DNA of 64,000 nucleotides. Origin: Candidatus Sulfopaludibacter sp. SbA3 (GTDB lineage Bacteria > Acidobacteriota > Terriglobia > Bryobacterales > Bryobacteraceae). Shown one piece after another: positions 1 to 9,144 of this stretch; position 1 is the first letter of the stretch; every line of letters begins with the position of its first letter. The stretch spans positions 93,760 to 157,759 of the forward strand of contig CAMDCN010000019.1 in the NCBI GenBank assembly GCA_945890485.1, in the 5' to 3' direction. The translations under genes and the position numbers were made by a program. Below the pieces are notes generated by a model. It was not told the DNA's origin and ran no database searches. It saw nothing but the letters and a program-made list of their open reading frames with translations.

Positions 1-768
1 CGTATATTCGCGTTTGGACCGACGGTCCACATAGTGCACGGCGTTCACCAATCCCGTCTTCGGGTCGACGCCCAGTTCCCGCACAATCGCGTTCGGCACA
101 ATCGTCAGGTTGCCGGTTGCCTGCGCCACTGGCAGGAGCAGATTCACCGAACTGGCGAGCGTTCCGGTAGCGCGGCGCGGCCTCGTCGTTGGCACGCCCA
201 GCTTTTTCGCGCTTGCGTTGAACCGCTGAATGCTGAGCGAATCGGTCGACTCATCCGCCAGCAGCTTGCCGTCGGGCATCTGCGCCCAGCCTTCGTTGCG
301 GCCCGAGACGCGGATCAGAGGCTCCACGCGGTCATAGAACGGCGCGATATCGGCCAGCGAAATCGGCCAATTTTCGCCCCAGCCGTCATGGTCCTTGCAC
401 TTGAACTCGTAATCGGAAAGCCGCCAGGAGGCGCGGCCCCACCGCAACGTCTTGCCGCCCAGCAGGCGGATGCGCACCCAATAATACGGATCGTTCTCCG
501 GGTGCGTGTACGGATTCTTTTTCTCGTCGATCCAAAGGTTCGCGTCGAACTCAGAAGCCTGGGTGATATGCGGAAACCGCCCCGGTTCGCCGAAGCCGCG
601 GTAGGGCAAATCGTAGACGGCCTTCATCGAGCGGTGCCTGGTGAAGTCGACCATCGGCCCGGCTTCGAGCATCAAACATTTCACGCCGGCCTGCGCCAGC
701 ACATACGCGGCCATCCCGCCCGAGGCGCCGGAGCCGATAATCACGACATCGTGGTCAAAGTTTGCCAT
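1..768 (-). CDS. GMC family oxidoreductase, 5' part
   Basis: This is the N-terminal 256 residues of a flavin-dependent glucose-methanol-choline oxidoreductase; the gene continues beyond base 1. The start is the ATG at 768. Residues 7-20 form an FAD-binding Rossmann motif ([15 protein letters not shown]), followed by a GGKTLRWGR segment typical of the GMC fold near the flavin. It lies 13 bases after the gluconate-dehydrogenase subunit-3-like gene on the same strand. The two families usually form a membrane-linked dehydrogenase of sugars or sugar acids. The C-terminal catalytic His is outside the window, so the substrate cannot be judged. Confidence 0.9.
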   Translation of the reverse strand, partial: MANFDHDVVIIGSGASGGMAAYVLAQAGVKCLMLEAGPMVDFTRHRSMKAVYDLPYRGFGEPGRFPHITQASEFDANLWIDEKKNPYTHPENDPYYWVRIRLLGGKTLRWGRASWRLSDYEFKCKDHDGWGENWPISLADIAPFYDRVEPLIRVSGRNEGWAQMPDGKLLADESTDSLSIQRFNASAKKLGVPTTRPRRATGTLASSVNLLLPVAQATGNLTIVPNAIVRELGVDPKTGLVNAVHYVDRRSKREYT

Positions 769-781
769 TGGGTTCGTTTCG

Positions 782-1345
782 TTAATCGATGACGTGCCAA
801 TACGGGTTCAGTCCCGTGGCCCGGCGGCGCCCCGCCACGTTGGCTTCCGCCACGGCGCGCGAATTGGTGGTGGCTCGGATGATGTCGGCCTTCGCCGCAC
901 GCAGGAACGCGGCCTGCGCATCCGCCGGCACTGCGTACGTCCACTTCGTTTTCAAAGGCGCCAACAGCGCATCCGCCTCCGCTCCACTTAAGTCCGCAAA
1001 ACCCTTCTGATGCTTCGTCCGCGCCGCGCGGTCAAGAGTATCGAGGCCCCGCTGGTAGAGCGTCTGCCGGGTCCGTGGCGAGTTCGCCACCAGGAAGTCC
1101 AAGAACGCCGCCACCTCTGCCTCTTTAGCCCCGGGACGACCCCCGATCGAGGGCGCAATCCGGTCGGCAAGGGCCCCAAGCGTCGCAAACTGCGCGGGAG
1201 TGAAGAACCGTCGAACGGGTTGTCCCGCCGAGTCCGGCGAGTCGGCCTTTAGTACCGCGGTTTCGTCGGGGGAGGGGTTGATCTGCTGCGCGGGCAGCAG
1301 TACAGGGGTAGCCGCAATGGTCTGCAGCAAGCGCCGTCGATTCAT
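782..1345 (-). CDS. Gluconate 2-dehydrogenase subunit 3-like protein
   Basis: A protein of 187 residues that resembles the small gamma subunit (subunit 3) paired with GMC-type dehydrogenases. It begins [19 protein letters not shown], a twin-arginine-like export signal, so export through Tat is likely. The body, with an [18 protein letters not shown] segment, is typical of the family. The open frame extends to 1384, but the ATG at 1345 places the RR signal at the N terminus and is preferred. It sits directly upstream of the GMC oxidoreductase and probably forms its exported partner subunit. Confidence 0.85.
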   Translation of the reverse strand: MNRRRLLQTIAATPVLLPAQQINPSPDETAVLKADSPDSAGQPVRRFFTPAQFATLGALADRIAPSIGGRPGAKEAEVAAFLDFLVANSPRTRQTLYQRGLDTLDRAARTKHQKGFADLSGAEADALLAPLKTKWTYAVPADAQAAFLRAAKADIIRATTNSRAVAEANVAGRRRATGLNPYWHVID

Positions 1346-1392
1346 ATACCTGACACGGTATCGTTCCCAGCCGCCATCCTGCAACCTGGAAC

Positions 1393-2064
1393 CTATTTCT
1401 GAGGGAATTCCCTCTTCGTGCCCTTGGGCAAGTTCAGTCCCAGCTCAGTGTCCTTCACCGGCGGGTTCACCTTCACGCCGGTGTATGCCGACAGAAAGTA
1501 GTCGCCACTCGGCTGGTAGAACTTTTGCTGAATCGGGTTGCCGTCGTTCGACGGAATCCACATCTCCACCCGTTTCAAATGCTCCCGCACGCTCGCCGAT
1601 TTCGGAACCAGTTCAATCTTTGTGGTCGCCTTGCCGTCCATCGTCTCCGCGCCAAGCACCTTCATGTCATAGCTCTTCAACAGTTCGCGCGTCGGCGTGC
1701 CGAAACCCAGGAGCAGGAACTGATCCACCAGGCTCCGGTATTTGCCCAGATCGAACTCCTGCACGGTCTTGATGTTCGGCAGGTACAGCTCATACTTGTT
1801 CCGGCTCAGCGCGATCGACTTCACGTTCGGCTTGGCGATCTCCATCCGGACTCGCAGGTCGCCCGCCTTCACTTTTTTCAAAGTGAACGTGCCCTCCTCG
1901 GTCTGCGTATCGCGAATCACCGCCGTGTAGGTGACCTTGCGCACGTCCGCGGTAAGCGATTGGAACGCATTCGCCGCGGCGTCCATCCGGGCGCGGACCT
2001 GATCGAGGGTTTCGGCGGCGCTTAGGCTAGCCGCGGCCAGGCAAAGCAGAATGAGGGGTCGCAT
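1393..2064 (-). CDS. LolA-like outer-membrane lipoprotein carrier
   Basis: A protein of 223 residues with a signal peptide at residues 1-17 (MRPLILLCLAAASLSAA), followed by a single LolA/LolB-type half-barrel domain. Typical elements are an N-terminal helix with DQVRARMDAAANAFQS and strands such as GTFTLKKVKAGDLRVRM. Known members carry lipoproteins across the periplasm or handle lipids. It is about the usual length for the fold. It lies in a minus-strand run, 38 bases after the small membrane protein and 47 bases before the subunit-3 gene. Whether it is the true LolA or one of several paralogs cannot be decided here. Confidence 0.75.
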   Translation of the reverse strand: MRPLILLCLAAASLSAAETLDQVRARMDAAANAFQSLTADVRKVTYTAVIRDTQTEEGTFTLKKVKAGDLRVRMEIAKPNVKSIALSRNKYELYLPNIKTVQEFDLGKYRSLVDQFLLLGFGTPTRELLKSYDMKVLGAETMDGKATTKIELVPKSASVREHLKRVEMWIPSNDGNPIQQKFYQPSGDYFLSAYTGVKVNPPVKDTELGLNLPKGTKREFPQK

Positions 2065-2102
2065 ATCACTTGGTTGGATGGTTTTCCTGCCGCCGCCGTT
2101 TC

Positions 2103-2456
2103 CTACTTGCGGAAACGCGTGTAGGCGGCAAAGCCGATAATCTCTTTTTCGGAGTTGTATAAGGGCTCGACCCGCTGCACGTCCAGCTTCTTGCCATCTT
2201 TGTTCTTGAGCAGTTCGCCCGCCTTCGCCAGCCGTCCGGCGTCGTCGAGATCCGCTAGCAGTTGCCGTTCCACGTAGAACACCTCATCGGCTCCCGCAAT
2301 CGGTAGCATCACAATCGACGACGCGCGCGGCTGATCTTTGAAGAACTCCCGTGGCGTGAAGAAGATGAACACGACAATCAGCAGTACGACGACATCGTAC
2401 TGCCAGGAGGCGCGCGGGTAGTCCCACAAAATAAAACGTTGGAATGCCGAGGCCAT
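2103..2456 (-). CDS. Small single-pass membrane protein, function unknown
   Basis: A protein of 117 residues that I do not recognise. One membrane segment lies near residues 21-36 (DVVVLLIVVFIFFTPR). It is followed by a soluble domain of about 75 residues containing YVERQLLADLDDAGRLAKAG and a C-terminal IIGFAAYTRFRK strand pattern, which loosely recalls small FMN-binding-type domains, although I see no defining motif. It lies 11 bases after the fumarylacetoacetate-hydrolase-family gene and ahead of the LolA-like gene, so it is probably cotranscribed with them. Confidence 0.6.
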   Translation of the reverse strand: MASAFQRFILWDYPRASWQYDVVVLLIVVFIFFTPREFFKDQPRASSIVMLPIAGADEVFYVERQLLADLDDAGRLAKAGELLKNKDGKKLDVQRVEPLYNSEKEIIGFAAYTRFRK

Positions 2457-2467
2457 AGTGCCCTAGT

Positions 2468-3262
2468 TTACCGAACCGTGGCGCCCAGCGTCCCGACGCC
2501 CTCAATTCTCGCGCGCACCGTATCGCCGGACTTGATCCGCGCACCCTTCGGGCAGCCCGTGGAGATGATGTCGCCCGGATAGAGCGTCATCGCCTGGCTG
2601 TGGAAACGCACGAGCTCGAGCGGACGGTGTTTCATATTGCGAACGAAATCTCGCGACCACACCGCACCGTTGTGTTCCGTGATCACCTCAAGATCGTTAA
2701 CTTCCTCAATTTCGTCCTTGGTCACGATCACCGGCCCGAACGAAAAGAAAGTGTCCATCGACTTGGCGCGTGTCAGATAGCGCGGATTCTTGGCGAGGAC
2801 ATCGAGCGCCGTCAGGTCCAACGTCGTCGTGTAACCGAAGATCGCGTCCAACGCTTCGTCCAGCGACACCAATCCCTTCACCTTCTTCCCGATCACCACG
2901 GCCAGCTCCCCCTCCGCATCGACATCGTTCGACACGGCCGGTGGCGGCAGCACGATCTCGCCTTCCGGCGGAAACATACAGGAGGCCGGCTTCATGAAAC
3001 TGCCGGGCTCTTCCGGCTGAACAGCATTGATATCCAACGCATGCGAGTGATAGTTCAGCCCGATGCACCAGATCTTCGGAGGCACGTCGTAAGGCAGCAC
3101 CGGCGTCACTTCCGCCAGCGGAATCGCGACGCCGCTCGCGGCGGGCAAACTACCCGACTGAATTAGACCAAGCAAGTCGGCGGTGGCGAACGGAACAACG
3201 CCCTCGGCGGTCAGAGACCCGGCATGGAGCTGCCCTTGATAGAGAAAACGGAGAACTTTCAT
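2468..3262 (-). CDS. Fumarylacetoacetate hydrolase family protein
   Basis: A protein of 264 residues of the FAH superfamily, metal-dependent hydrolases, decarboxylases or isomerases of 2-oxo acid compounds in aromatic catabolism. Visible metal-site elements are DAEGELAVVIGKK (the E-x-E pair) and FGYTTTLDLTALDV, together with the conserved DIISTGCPKG segment. The open frame runs back to 3631, but the ATG at 3262 overlaps the stop of the upstream homoserine dehydrogenase by ATGA and gives a normal family N terminus, so it is preferred. The substrate is unknown. Confidence 0.88.
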   Translation of the reverse strand: MKVLRFLYQGQLHAGSLTAEGVVPFATADLLGLIQSGSLPAASGVAIPLAEVTPVLPYDVPPKIWCIGLNYHSHALDINAVQPEEPGSFMKPASCMFPPEGEIVLPPPAVSNDVDAEGELAVVIGKKVKGLVSLDEALDAIFGYTTTLDLTALDVLAKNPRYLTRAKSMDTFFSFGPVIVTKDEIEEVNDLEVITEHNGAVWSRDFVRNMKHRPLELVRFHSQAMTLYPGDIISTGCPKGARIKSGDTVRARIEGVGTLGATVR

Positions 3263-4218
3263 AGTTGTTGTGCGATATCGACTAGGTCGGCAAACAGCCC
3301 ATAGGCGGTCTGCTCCACGCCCGGGGTGACGGACACAATTCCTTGTGTCCCCATCAGGTCCGTGTGCAGCAATAATACATTCGATGTGCCGTCGACGTTG
3401 GCTAGCAGATCGTCCTCCGGCAGACGCTCGGGACGCGTTGTCAACGTCAACGACCCGTCGGCCTCCCGTTTGGCCCGGCTCACTAGCGTGATGACAAACC
3501 CTGCCGCCGCTGCCGCCTGAATTTCTGAAGGCGTAATCGCGCCGATCCCGGTACGGTCCACCATTTGCGGCGTCACGTTGGCGTCCATCAGTACGTTGGC
3601 CAACGCCGCCGTCTTGGCCGCGGCGTCCCATCCGTCAATGTCGTATGCCGGGTCCGCCTCGGCGATGCCCATCTCCTGTGCCAACCGGATGCCATCGTCA
3701 AGAGATCGCCCCTTGGCCATCTCCGCCAGGACAACCTTCGTGGTGGAGTTCAGCACGCCGCTCACGCCCTGAATGGTTACCCCGGGCAGATTGTTCCGCA
3801 CCAGGTTGAACACCGGCGACCCGTCCATCACCGTCGACTCGAACCGAAATAGAATGTGGTGCGATGCCGCCTCGGCCCGCAGAGAGGAGTAAGCGTGAGC
3901 GATCGGGCCTTTGTTCGCGGTAATCACTGGCAAGCCGCGCGCAAACGCCGCCCGGATGTGGCTGATCGCCGGCTCCCCGTCCACCGGGTTCAGCGACGTG
4001 ATCTCAATCACCACCTCCGGCTGGGCTTTGTCCAAAAACTCCGGCACGGTCGCCGGCGGGCCCCATTCCGGTTCAATCGGCAATCCCTTCGGGTCGTACG
4101 CCGTATACTTCCGCGTCTGGATCGCCGTGATCCGGAACGGAAAGCGTTTGCGCTGACTTTCGAGAAGCCGCGCAAACGCCTTGCCGACGCTGCCGTAGCC
4201 GATCAGTGCGATGCGCAA
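3259..4218 (-). CDS. Homoserine dehydrogenase (no ACT domain)
   Basis: A protein of 319 residues that catalyses NAD(P)H-dependent interconversion of aspartate semialdehyde and homoserine in threonine/methionine synthesis. An N-terminal Rossmann motif (IGYGSVGKAF, residues 6-15) is followed by the nucleotide-site ANKGP at 101-105 and the catalytic-domain segment ADPAYDIDGWDAAAK. The regulatory ACT domain found in many bacterial enzymes is absent, so this is the short, feedback-free type. It overlaps the FAH-family gene by four bases, an uncommon partner, so a related 2-hydroxy acid dehydrogenase-like role remains possible. Confidence 0.85.
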   Translation of the reverse strand: MRIALIGYGSVGKAFARLLESQRKRFPFRITAIQTRKYTAYDPKGLPIEPEWGPPATVPEFLDKAQPEVVIEITSLNPVDGEPAISHIRAAFARGLPVITANKGPIAHAYSSLRAEAASHHILFRFESTVMDGSPVFNLVRNNLPGVTIQGVSGVLNSTTKVVLAEMAKGRSLDDGIRLAQEMGIAEADPAYDIDGWDAAAKTAALANVLMDANVTPQMVDRTGIGAITPSEIQAAAAAGFVITLVSRAKREADGSLTLTTRPERLPEDDLLANVDGTSNVLLLHTDLMGTQGIVSVTPGVEQTAYGLFADLVDIAQQL

Positions 4219-4227
4219 GCGCGCTCC

Positions 4228-6192
4228 TTAGAACGTAACGGTAGCCAGAAATGCATTTAGCTCCGATTCTAACGCAGCCTTTTTCTGCTGTTCCGCTTGG
4301 GCTTGATCTCGAAGTTCCACAATCTTCGTTTCCCTTGCCGCCAGGTCCCGCGCATACCGCTGCACTTGTTGCTCCTGTCCGCTGACCGAATTCAACGACC
4401 GGATGTTCTCGCGCAGCCTCTCCTGGTCTTTCACCAAGCCCGCCGACTGCGTCTGGTTCGCTCGCAACGTTTGGTCCACTGTTGCAATCTGCGCCTTCAT
4501 CGCTTGGATTTTTTCGAGCGCCTGCTTGCCGGCCGGTGAAAGTGAGGCGTTGCGCAGGAAGATGTTGATCTGGTCTGGCGACGTCGACGAAATCACGTAG
4601 GACTGGTCGTAGACGTACTCTTCCTTCACAACGAGCGTCTGCTCCGCGTTGGGCTTCAAATCCAGCGAGAAGCGGTAGTCCGTTGCGGTCTTCTCGGTCG
4701 GCGTCAGGCCGATTAGCTTATAGCCGCTCCGCAGTGGGTGCTCGATGATCAGAGTCTTCGCCCGCGGATCGACGTTCTTAATCGTGTATGTCTTCGTCTC
4801 TTCCGTGCTGGCCTTCGCGAAAATCACCCCACGGTTAGCTCGGATCTCCCGAACCTGCCGCTGTTCGCTGTCAAACTTAGTGGTGATCCGGGTCCCCAGG
4901 TCGACGCCGTATGAAATGAGCCGTTTGTCACCCGCCTTAACGGTTTCGACAAGCGCTTCGCCGGCGTAGGCTCCGTTGTCGAAGACGGTGATCGGGCCGC
5001 CGTCCAGCGTCTTGCCCGTATTGTTGGTGATCTCAGATGCCGTCCGGGGATTGGCCTGGGTTTCGTCGGTGTAGATGAGCAGCTTCCGCGCTTCTACTTT
5101 CTGCTGCAGAAACGGTAGCATCGCCGACTCATTCTTCTTAACGGTCACGGGCGTTGAAAACGCGTACTCGAACAGCTCGCCCAGGTCCCGTCCAGCCGTG
5201 TTGACGGCAATGTTGCTCTGCGCCGGGGCCATGTCCGCCATCGCCTCCGCCGCCATCTCGCGCCGCATCATGGAGCTCTTTGCCATCTGTGCCGGCGCCG
5301 GCGCCGGGGGCGGTCCGCCCGCCATCGCCCCTCCCATCGCAGCCCGGTATAGCTCCGGTGCTACCGCCCGCTCCTCGGCTAGTTCCGCAAACGGCCGGTC
5401 GATAAACTTCGGATCGTACAACCGGCTTTGAAAGCTCACCGGCTTTCCGGAAACCAGCGACAGAGTGATTCCCGTCCAGTCGCTGTCGGTGGTGTTGTCG
5501 ACGATTGCCCATCCTTCGAGCATCGGCGCCGTACCCAGAATCAGCCGGTAGCTCGACTTCCAAATTGGCGTCGGCAGCAGATAACTGGCGCGAATCTGCC
5601 GCGAGCGCGTCGATTCGCCATCAATGTAGACAGCCCGCTGCTCCTGCGTTCGCAGCCCCGCCATCGACTGCAGATACTCCCGCAACTTCAGCTGCAGCAG
5701 CGGGTCAGTCAGCCGCACCGAGTTCGCACTCGCCAGGTCCAAGGTCCGCAAATCGCCGGCCTCTGTCAGCAGCACCACCAACTCCTGCTGCGACTTCTGC
5801 TCCGTCGAAGGCACGACTCGCCCGCTGACGATCGCCCCGGAAACTTTGCCGGAGACGAGCTCTATGTCCACCTTGGCGCCTCGCAACCCGTCCAGAAATT
5901 TCGCCAGCGCGACCTCGTTTTCAACGTTGAGCGAGCTCCGAGCCGGCTTCGCCGAGTCGTAGCGGACTCCAGTCACCCGGCCGCCACCCTGTTCGTCGAG
6001 GACAAGAGACTTCAAGACATCGTTCATTTCATTCGGTTTGAACTCCAACCGGGCGGTCTGCCCGCTCGGCACCTCCCCGGCGCGTTCGAAATAGCCGACG
6101 CCATGCTTATACAGGACTACTCGCTTTACGGGCAACTCCGCGGCGACCAAAGAGGTTGCAGCCAAAAAGGCGGGGACAAGACGATTTTTCAT
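4228..6192 (-). CDS. DUF4139 domain-containing protein
   Basis: An exported protein of 654 residues. The ATG at 6192 is chosen over the longer frame (to 6261) because it is preceded by AAGGAG at good spacing and gives a signal peptide, MKNRLVPAFLAATSLVAA. The N-terminal region (RVVLYKHGVGYFER) and the beta-rich central part match DUF4139-type proteins of unknown function. An Ala/Pro/Met-rich linker lies near the middle. The last 100 or so residues form a heptad-rich coiled coil (for example RLRENIRSLNSVSGQEQQVQ). It leads the minus-strand run at 1-6192. No catalytic motif was recognised. Confidence 0.8.
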   Translation of the reverse strand: MKNRLVPAFLAATSLVAAELPVKRVVLYKHGVGYFERAGEVPSGQTARLEFKPNEMNDVLKSLVLDEQGGGRVTGVRYDSAKPARSSLNVENEVALAKFLDGLRGAKVDIELVSGKVSGAIVSGRVVPSTEQKSQQELVVLLTEAGDLRTLDLASANSVRLTDPLLQLKLREYLQSMAGLRTQEQRAVYIDGESTRSRQIRASYLLPTPIWKSSYRLILGTAPMLEGWAIVDNTTDSDWTGITLSLVSGKPVSFQSRLYDPKFIDRPFAELAEERAVAPELYRAAMGGAMAGGPPPAPAPAQMAKSSMMRREMAAEAMADMAPAQSNIAVNTAGRDLGELFEYAFSTPVTVKKNESAMLPFLQQKVEARKLLIYTDETQANPRTASEITNNTGKTLDGGPITVFDNGAYAGEALVETVKAGDKRLISYGVDLGTRITTKFDSEQRQVREIRANRGVIFAKASTEETKTYTIKNVDPRAKTLIIEHPLRSGYKLIGLTPTEKTATDYRFSLDLKPNAEQTLVVKEEYVYDQSYVISSTSPDQINIFLRNASLSPAGKQALEKIQAMKAQIATVDQTLRANQTQSAGLVKDQERLRENIRSLNSVSGQEQQVQRYARDLAARETKIVELRDQAQAEQQKKAALESELNAFLATVTF

Positions 6193-6396
6193 GAGAGCTC
6201 CTTTCTCAGAGGGATGCCGCGGGGATGTCGATCCTTTCACAGGAATTTTCCTTTTCGCCATGGTGAGGACTCGCTAAGATGATGACGCGTTTCAACAATT
6301 TAGGAAAGGAGTACCAGCGAAGCTAAGGCGTTCGTAGTACTTTCTTGCTAACTTAGAGGGGTTGTCCAACGATAGGGGAAAGGTTTGAGTTCCCGC

Positions 6397-6424
6397 TAAA
6401 GGACTCGCCTGAGTCTGTCGATAA
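6397..6424 (+). promoter_or_regulatory. Sigma-28 (FliA)-like promoter
   Basis: TAAAGGAC at 6397-6404 and GTCGATAA at 6417-6424 match the FliA consensus TAAAGTTT and GCCGATAA, with a 12-base gap against the usual 11. The -10 half has a single mismatch. The predicted transcript start is near 6430, leaving only about 12 bases of leader, which carry the AGGGAG ribosome site at 6431-6436. A 5-base hairpin (GACTC/GAGTC) at 6402-6415 lies inside the spacer. Confidence 0.55.
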
Positions 6425-6441
6425 CCCTTCAGGGAGCGCAA

Positions 6442-7809
6442 GTGTTCAAAGTTCTGGTTCGAGTTTGCATGGCGTCAACGATTGTTGCGACCCTGATGGC
6501 CCAAGCCACGGGGGATGGGTCTAATTCCAGCGGTAGCTCTACTTCTACTTCCTACGACGGTCCGAACGTAATGGGACGCGGTCCGTTGCGCATCGGGCTC
6601 TTCGGCGCCGACTCGACGCCGATCCGATTCTCGTTCAATGTCGGCGGCACCTATGACACCCTGCTCGGCGCATTTCGCACGGATGCCAATGGAAATCTGG
6701 CTCCCGGCGCTGGCTCTTATGGGGTAGAAGGCGGCTTCAGCGTTTCCGGCCAGAAGCAATACCGGCGAGCGGTGCTCGGGGTGTCGTATTCCGGATCCTA
6801 CAACTACATCGCCAATATTCAGGGCTTCAGCGGCGCCAACCAAGCCCTGAATTTGGGCTATTCCCGCCGGCTTACCCGCCGCCTGGAGATGAGTTGGACT
6901 ACTACCGGCAGTATCACCAACCGGCTTCTCGGTAATCCTTTGAATCAGCAGAGTGTCGGCGCGGATCTCGTCGCTGCGCCGGTCAACGAACTTTTCGATA
7001 ATCGCCTCTATTTCTTACAGTCGCAGATGTTGTACTCCTTCCGGCTCAACTCGCGCTGGCATGTGCAGGGCGGGGGGAGTGGTGGTACGGTACGGCGCCA
7101 AGCCGCCTCGCTTGCCGACGTCAACATCTATGGCGGAAACGCTGCCTTGATGTACCGTTGGAATCGTAACACCACCATCGGCTTCGGATACAACTTTTCC
7201 CATTTCAACTTCGGCCGATTTTTCGGCGAATCGAATCTCCACGGGCTTACCGTCGATTTTGGCCGAAGAATTGGACGCGATTGGCAGCTCACTGTCTCCG
7301 CCACGGGCCAAACCATCCGTACCATCGGGGTTCGGCGGGTGGCCCTGGATCCTGTCATTGCGGCCCTTCTCGGTACCAGTTCTGGTGTCGAAGCGTTTGA
7401 TTCCTCTCGGAGAATTGCCGGATACGGAATTGGCGTCGAACGCCGGTACCGTCGCAGCCTCTTTTCGGTTCGGGCAGATCGAAGCGTCGTTCCCGGCAAT
7501 GGGCTCATGCTCACCTCCGTGATCAACATGCAGTCCGTTGGCTTTAGCACCAGCGCCTCCCGCAATTGGAGTATCAACGCTGGGGCCAGCCGCAGCTCGA
7601 TGGGCGAAGTTGCCGGGTCCACCCTCGGCGCATTTGATGTCTGGCAGATTCAAACCAGCGTCAACCGCAAATTCACCACCGAACTCGGAATGATGGCTAG
7701 CGTGGAATACCGCAGCTTCAAGCTTGGCAACTCGACGCTTGACCGCCGCGGGACCCGCTTCATGATCGGGCTAACCTACTCGCCCACCTCGTTACCGTTC
7801 GGCCGGTAG
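6442..7809 (+). CDS. Predicted outer-membrane beta-barrel protein
   Basis: A protein of 455 residues starting at GTG 6442 behind AGGGAG. A signal peptide (MFKVLVRVCMASTIVATLMA) and a short Ser/Thr/Gly-rich linker precede a long run of alternating amphipathic strands with frequent YxF and aromatic strand ends, for example ALMYRWNRNTTIGFGYNFSH and the terminal RGTRFMIGLTYSP. This is the look of an outer-membrane barrel. I recognise no named family. The upstream sigma-28-like promoter and the response regulator 16 bases downstream suggest a surface or motility-linked role, which is inference. Confidence 0.7.
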   Translation: MFKVLVRVCMASTIVATLMAQATGDGSNSSGSSTSTSYDGPNVMGRGPLRIGLFGADSTPIRFSFNVGGTYDTLLGAFRTDANGNLAPGAGSYGVEGGFSVSGQKQYRRAVLGVSYSGSYNYIANIQGFSGANQALNLGYSRRLTRRLEMSWTTTGSITNRLLGNPLNQQSVGADLVAAPVNELFDNRLYFLQSQMLYSFRLNSRWHVQGGGSGGTVRRQAASLADVNIYGGNAALMYRWNRNTTIGFGYNFSHFNFGRFFGESNLHGLTVDFGRRIGRDWQLTVSATGQTIRTIGVRRVALDPVIAALLGTSSGVEAFDSSRRIAGYGIGVERRYRRSLFSVRADRSVVPGNGLMLTSVINMQSVGFSTSASRNWSINAGASRSSMGEVAGSTLGAFDVWQIQTSVNRKFTTELGMMASVEYRSFKLGNSTLDRRGTRFMIGLTYSPTSLPFGR

Positions 7810-7824
7810 CCTCGGCCTTCTCGT

Positions 7825-8202
7825 ATGAGTGATCCTTGCATCCCCGGTCGGGTGTTGGTGGTCGATGACGATCCCTTGCTTGGCCGATTGCTCCTCCGCT
7901 ACCTTGACCGCGCAGGCATTACCGCCGACATCGCCGCCTCCGTGGCCGAGGCCCGCACCACCTTCGAAGCCGGCGTACACTCCCATGCCGTCGTTGATCT
8001 GACGCTCCCCGATGGCTCCGGAGCCGAGTGGCTTACCGATGCCCTCATGCAGGACCCCAGTCTGGCCGGTGTTCTCGCCAGCGGTTATCCCATTTCGACC
8101 GACCTTCTGCCGTTGGCGTTCCGGCATCGCGCAACGGCACTTCAAAAACCGTTCTCTCCCCCGGAGCTCCTCCGCGCCCTCGGTTTCGCCGTCGCTGACT
8201 AA
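7825..8202 (+). CDS. Single-domain response regulator
   Basis: A protein of 125 residues consisting only of a CheY-like receiver domain. The acidic pocket is DDD at 14-16, the phospho-acceptor is Asp58 in AVVDLTLPDGSG, and the conserved lysine is Lys108 in QKPFSP. There is no output domain, so it acts by protein contact or as a phosphate relay. It follows the beta-barrel gene by 15 bases and is probably cotranscribed with it. No histidine kinase is adjacent. Its stop codon overlaps that of the convergent nitrilase gene by four bases (CTAA). Confidence 0.88.
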   Translation: MSDPCIPGRVLVVDDDPLLGRLLLRYLDRAGITADIAASVAEARTTFEAGVHSHAVVDLTLPDGSGAEWLTDALMQDPSLAGVLASGYPISTDLLPLAFRHRATALQKPFSPPELLRALGFAVAD

Positions 8203-9086
8203 TCCTCTTCTATGCTGCGGTGTACCTGCGTGTTCACGATGAGCTGAAACAAATCCGGCCGTCCGTAGTGCCCGACCACATCCAAATCAAACTGCGCCTC
8301 CCGTATCTTCCCTAGCTCCAAATCAGCCACCAGGATTCCCTCCCCATCCCGCTTCGGTCCAGCCAACACCTGACCCAGCGGATCGATGATCACGCTCCCC
8401 CCGGTTATCGCCGACCAGTCTCCCGGCGGCTGCCATTGGCACGCGCTCAGCACAAAGCAACGACCCTCCATCGCAATATGCCGCATCGTCGGCAGCCAAG
8501 TCTCTCGATCGTCCACCGTTGGCGCGCAATACAATTCAACACGCTGCCCGTATAAAGCAAGCCGCAATTGCGGCATATAATTCTCCCAACAGATCGCTGC
8601 CCCCACCCGCCCCAGAGGCGTCTCCACCACCTTTAGCGTGCTCCCGTCCCCAAAGCCCCAGATCAGCCGTTCCATCGCTGTTGGCATCACTTTACGATGC
8701 TTCCCGGCCACCATCCCGTCCGGCCCCAGATAGTACACCGTGCAGTAGAGCGTCCCTCCGTCCCTTTCAATCGCTCCAACCACCAGCCAAACCCGATGCG
8801 CGGCCGCCACCGCCGCCAACGCTGCCGCATCGCCAATCGCCCCTTCGGCATACCGCGCAAACTGCTGCCGTCCCGCCTCCGTCCGCCGCCCGACTGTCAC
8901 CCCGAAATCCATTCCCTTCGGATATCCCCCGATGAATGCCTCCGGAAACACAACCAATTCCGCCCCCGCCGCCACGGCTTCCGCCGCCCACTGGTCCAGC
9001 CGCTCCAGGCTCGCCGCCGTGTCCCATGGCACCGATCCCGCTTGCACCACCGCCACCCGCACGACTGATTTCTTTTCCTGGCTCAT
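8199..9086 (-). CDS. Nitrilase-superfamily carbon-nitrogen hydrolase
   Basis: A protein of 295 residues with a complete Glu-Lys-Cys triad: Glu49 (VVFPEAFIGGYPKG), Lys132 (AGKHRKVMP) and Cys166 (GAAICWENY). The FIGGYPKG and WENYMPQLR segments are those of true nitrilases (nitrile to carboxylic acid and ammonia) or cyanide dihydratases rather than of amidases. The length is slightly below the usual 310-350 because the C-terminal tail used in filament formation is short. It is convergent with the response regulator. Confidence 0.88.
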   Translation of the reverse strand: MSQEKKSVVRVAVVQAGSVPWDTAASLERLDQWAAEAVAAGAELVVFPEAFIGGYPKGMDFGVTVGRRTEAGRQQFARYAEGAIGDAAALAAVAAAHRVWLVVGAIERDGGTLYCTVYYLGPDGMVAGKHRKVMPTAMERLIWGFGDGSTLKVVETPLGRVGAAICWENYMPQLRLALYGQRVELYCAPTVDDRETWLPTMRHIAMEGRCFVLSACQWQPPGDWSAITGGSVIIDPLGQVLAGPKRDGEGILVADLELGKIREAQFDLDVVGHYGRPDLFQLIVNTQVHRSIEED

Positions 9087-9108
9087 CCGCTTAAAGATAC
9101 ACTAAAGG

Positions 9109-9144
9109 CTTGAAAAGGCCGCTAAACTTGAAAAGGCCGCTAAA
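9109..9144 (+). repeat. Perfect 18-bp tandem duplication over a start site
   Basis: The 18-base word CTTGAAAAGGCCGCTAAA occurs twice back to back, at 9109-9126 and 9127-9144. Each copy carries a TTG start codon and an AAAAGG ribosome-binding element in phase, so the pseudouridine synthase can start at 9110 or 9128 in the same frame. In the protein the duplication reads KRPLNLKRPLK. Confidence 0.85.

Noticed and set aside
6193..6396. Riboswitch upstream of the barrel gene
   Set aside because: Some weak inverted repeats exist around 6305-6350, but no known aptamer core was recognised, and the sigma-28-like promoter would start transcription downstream of them.
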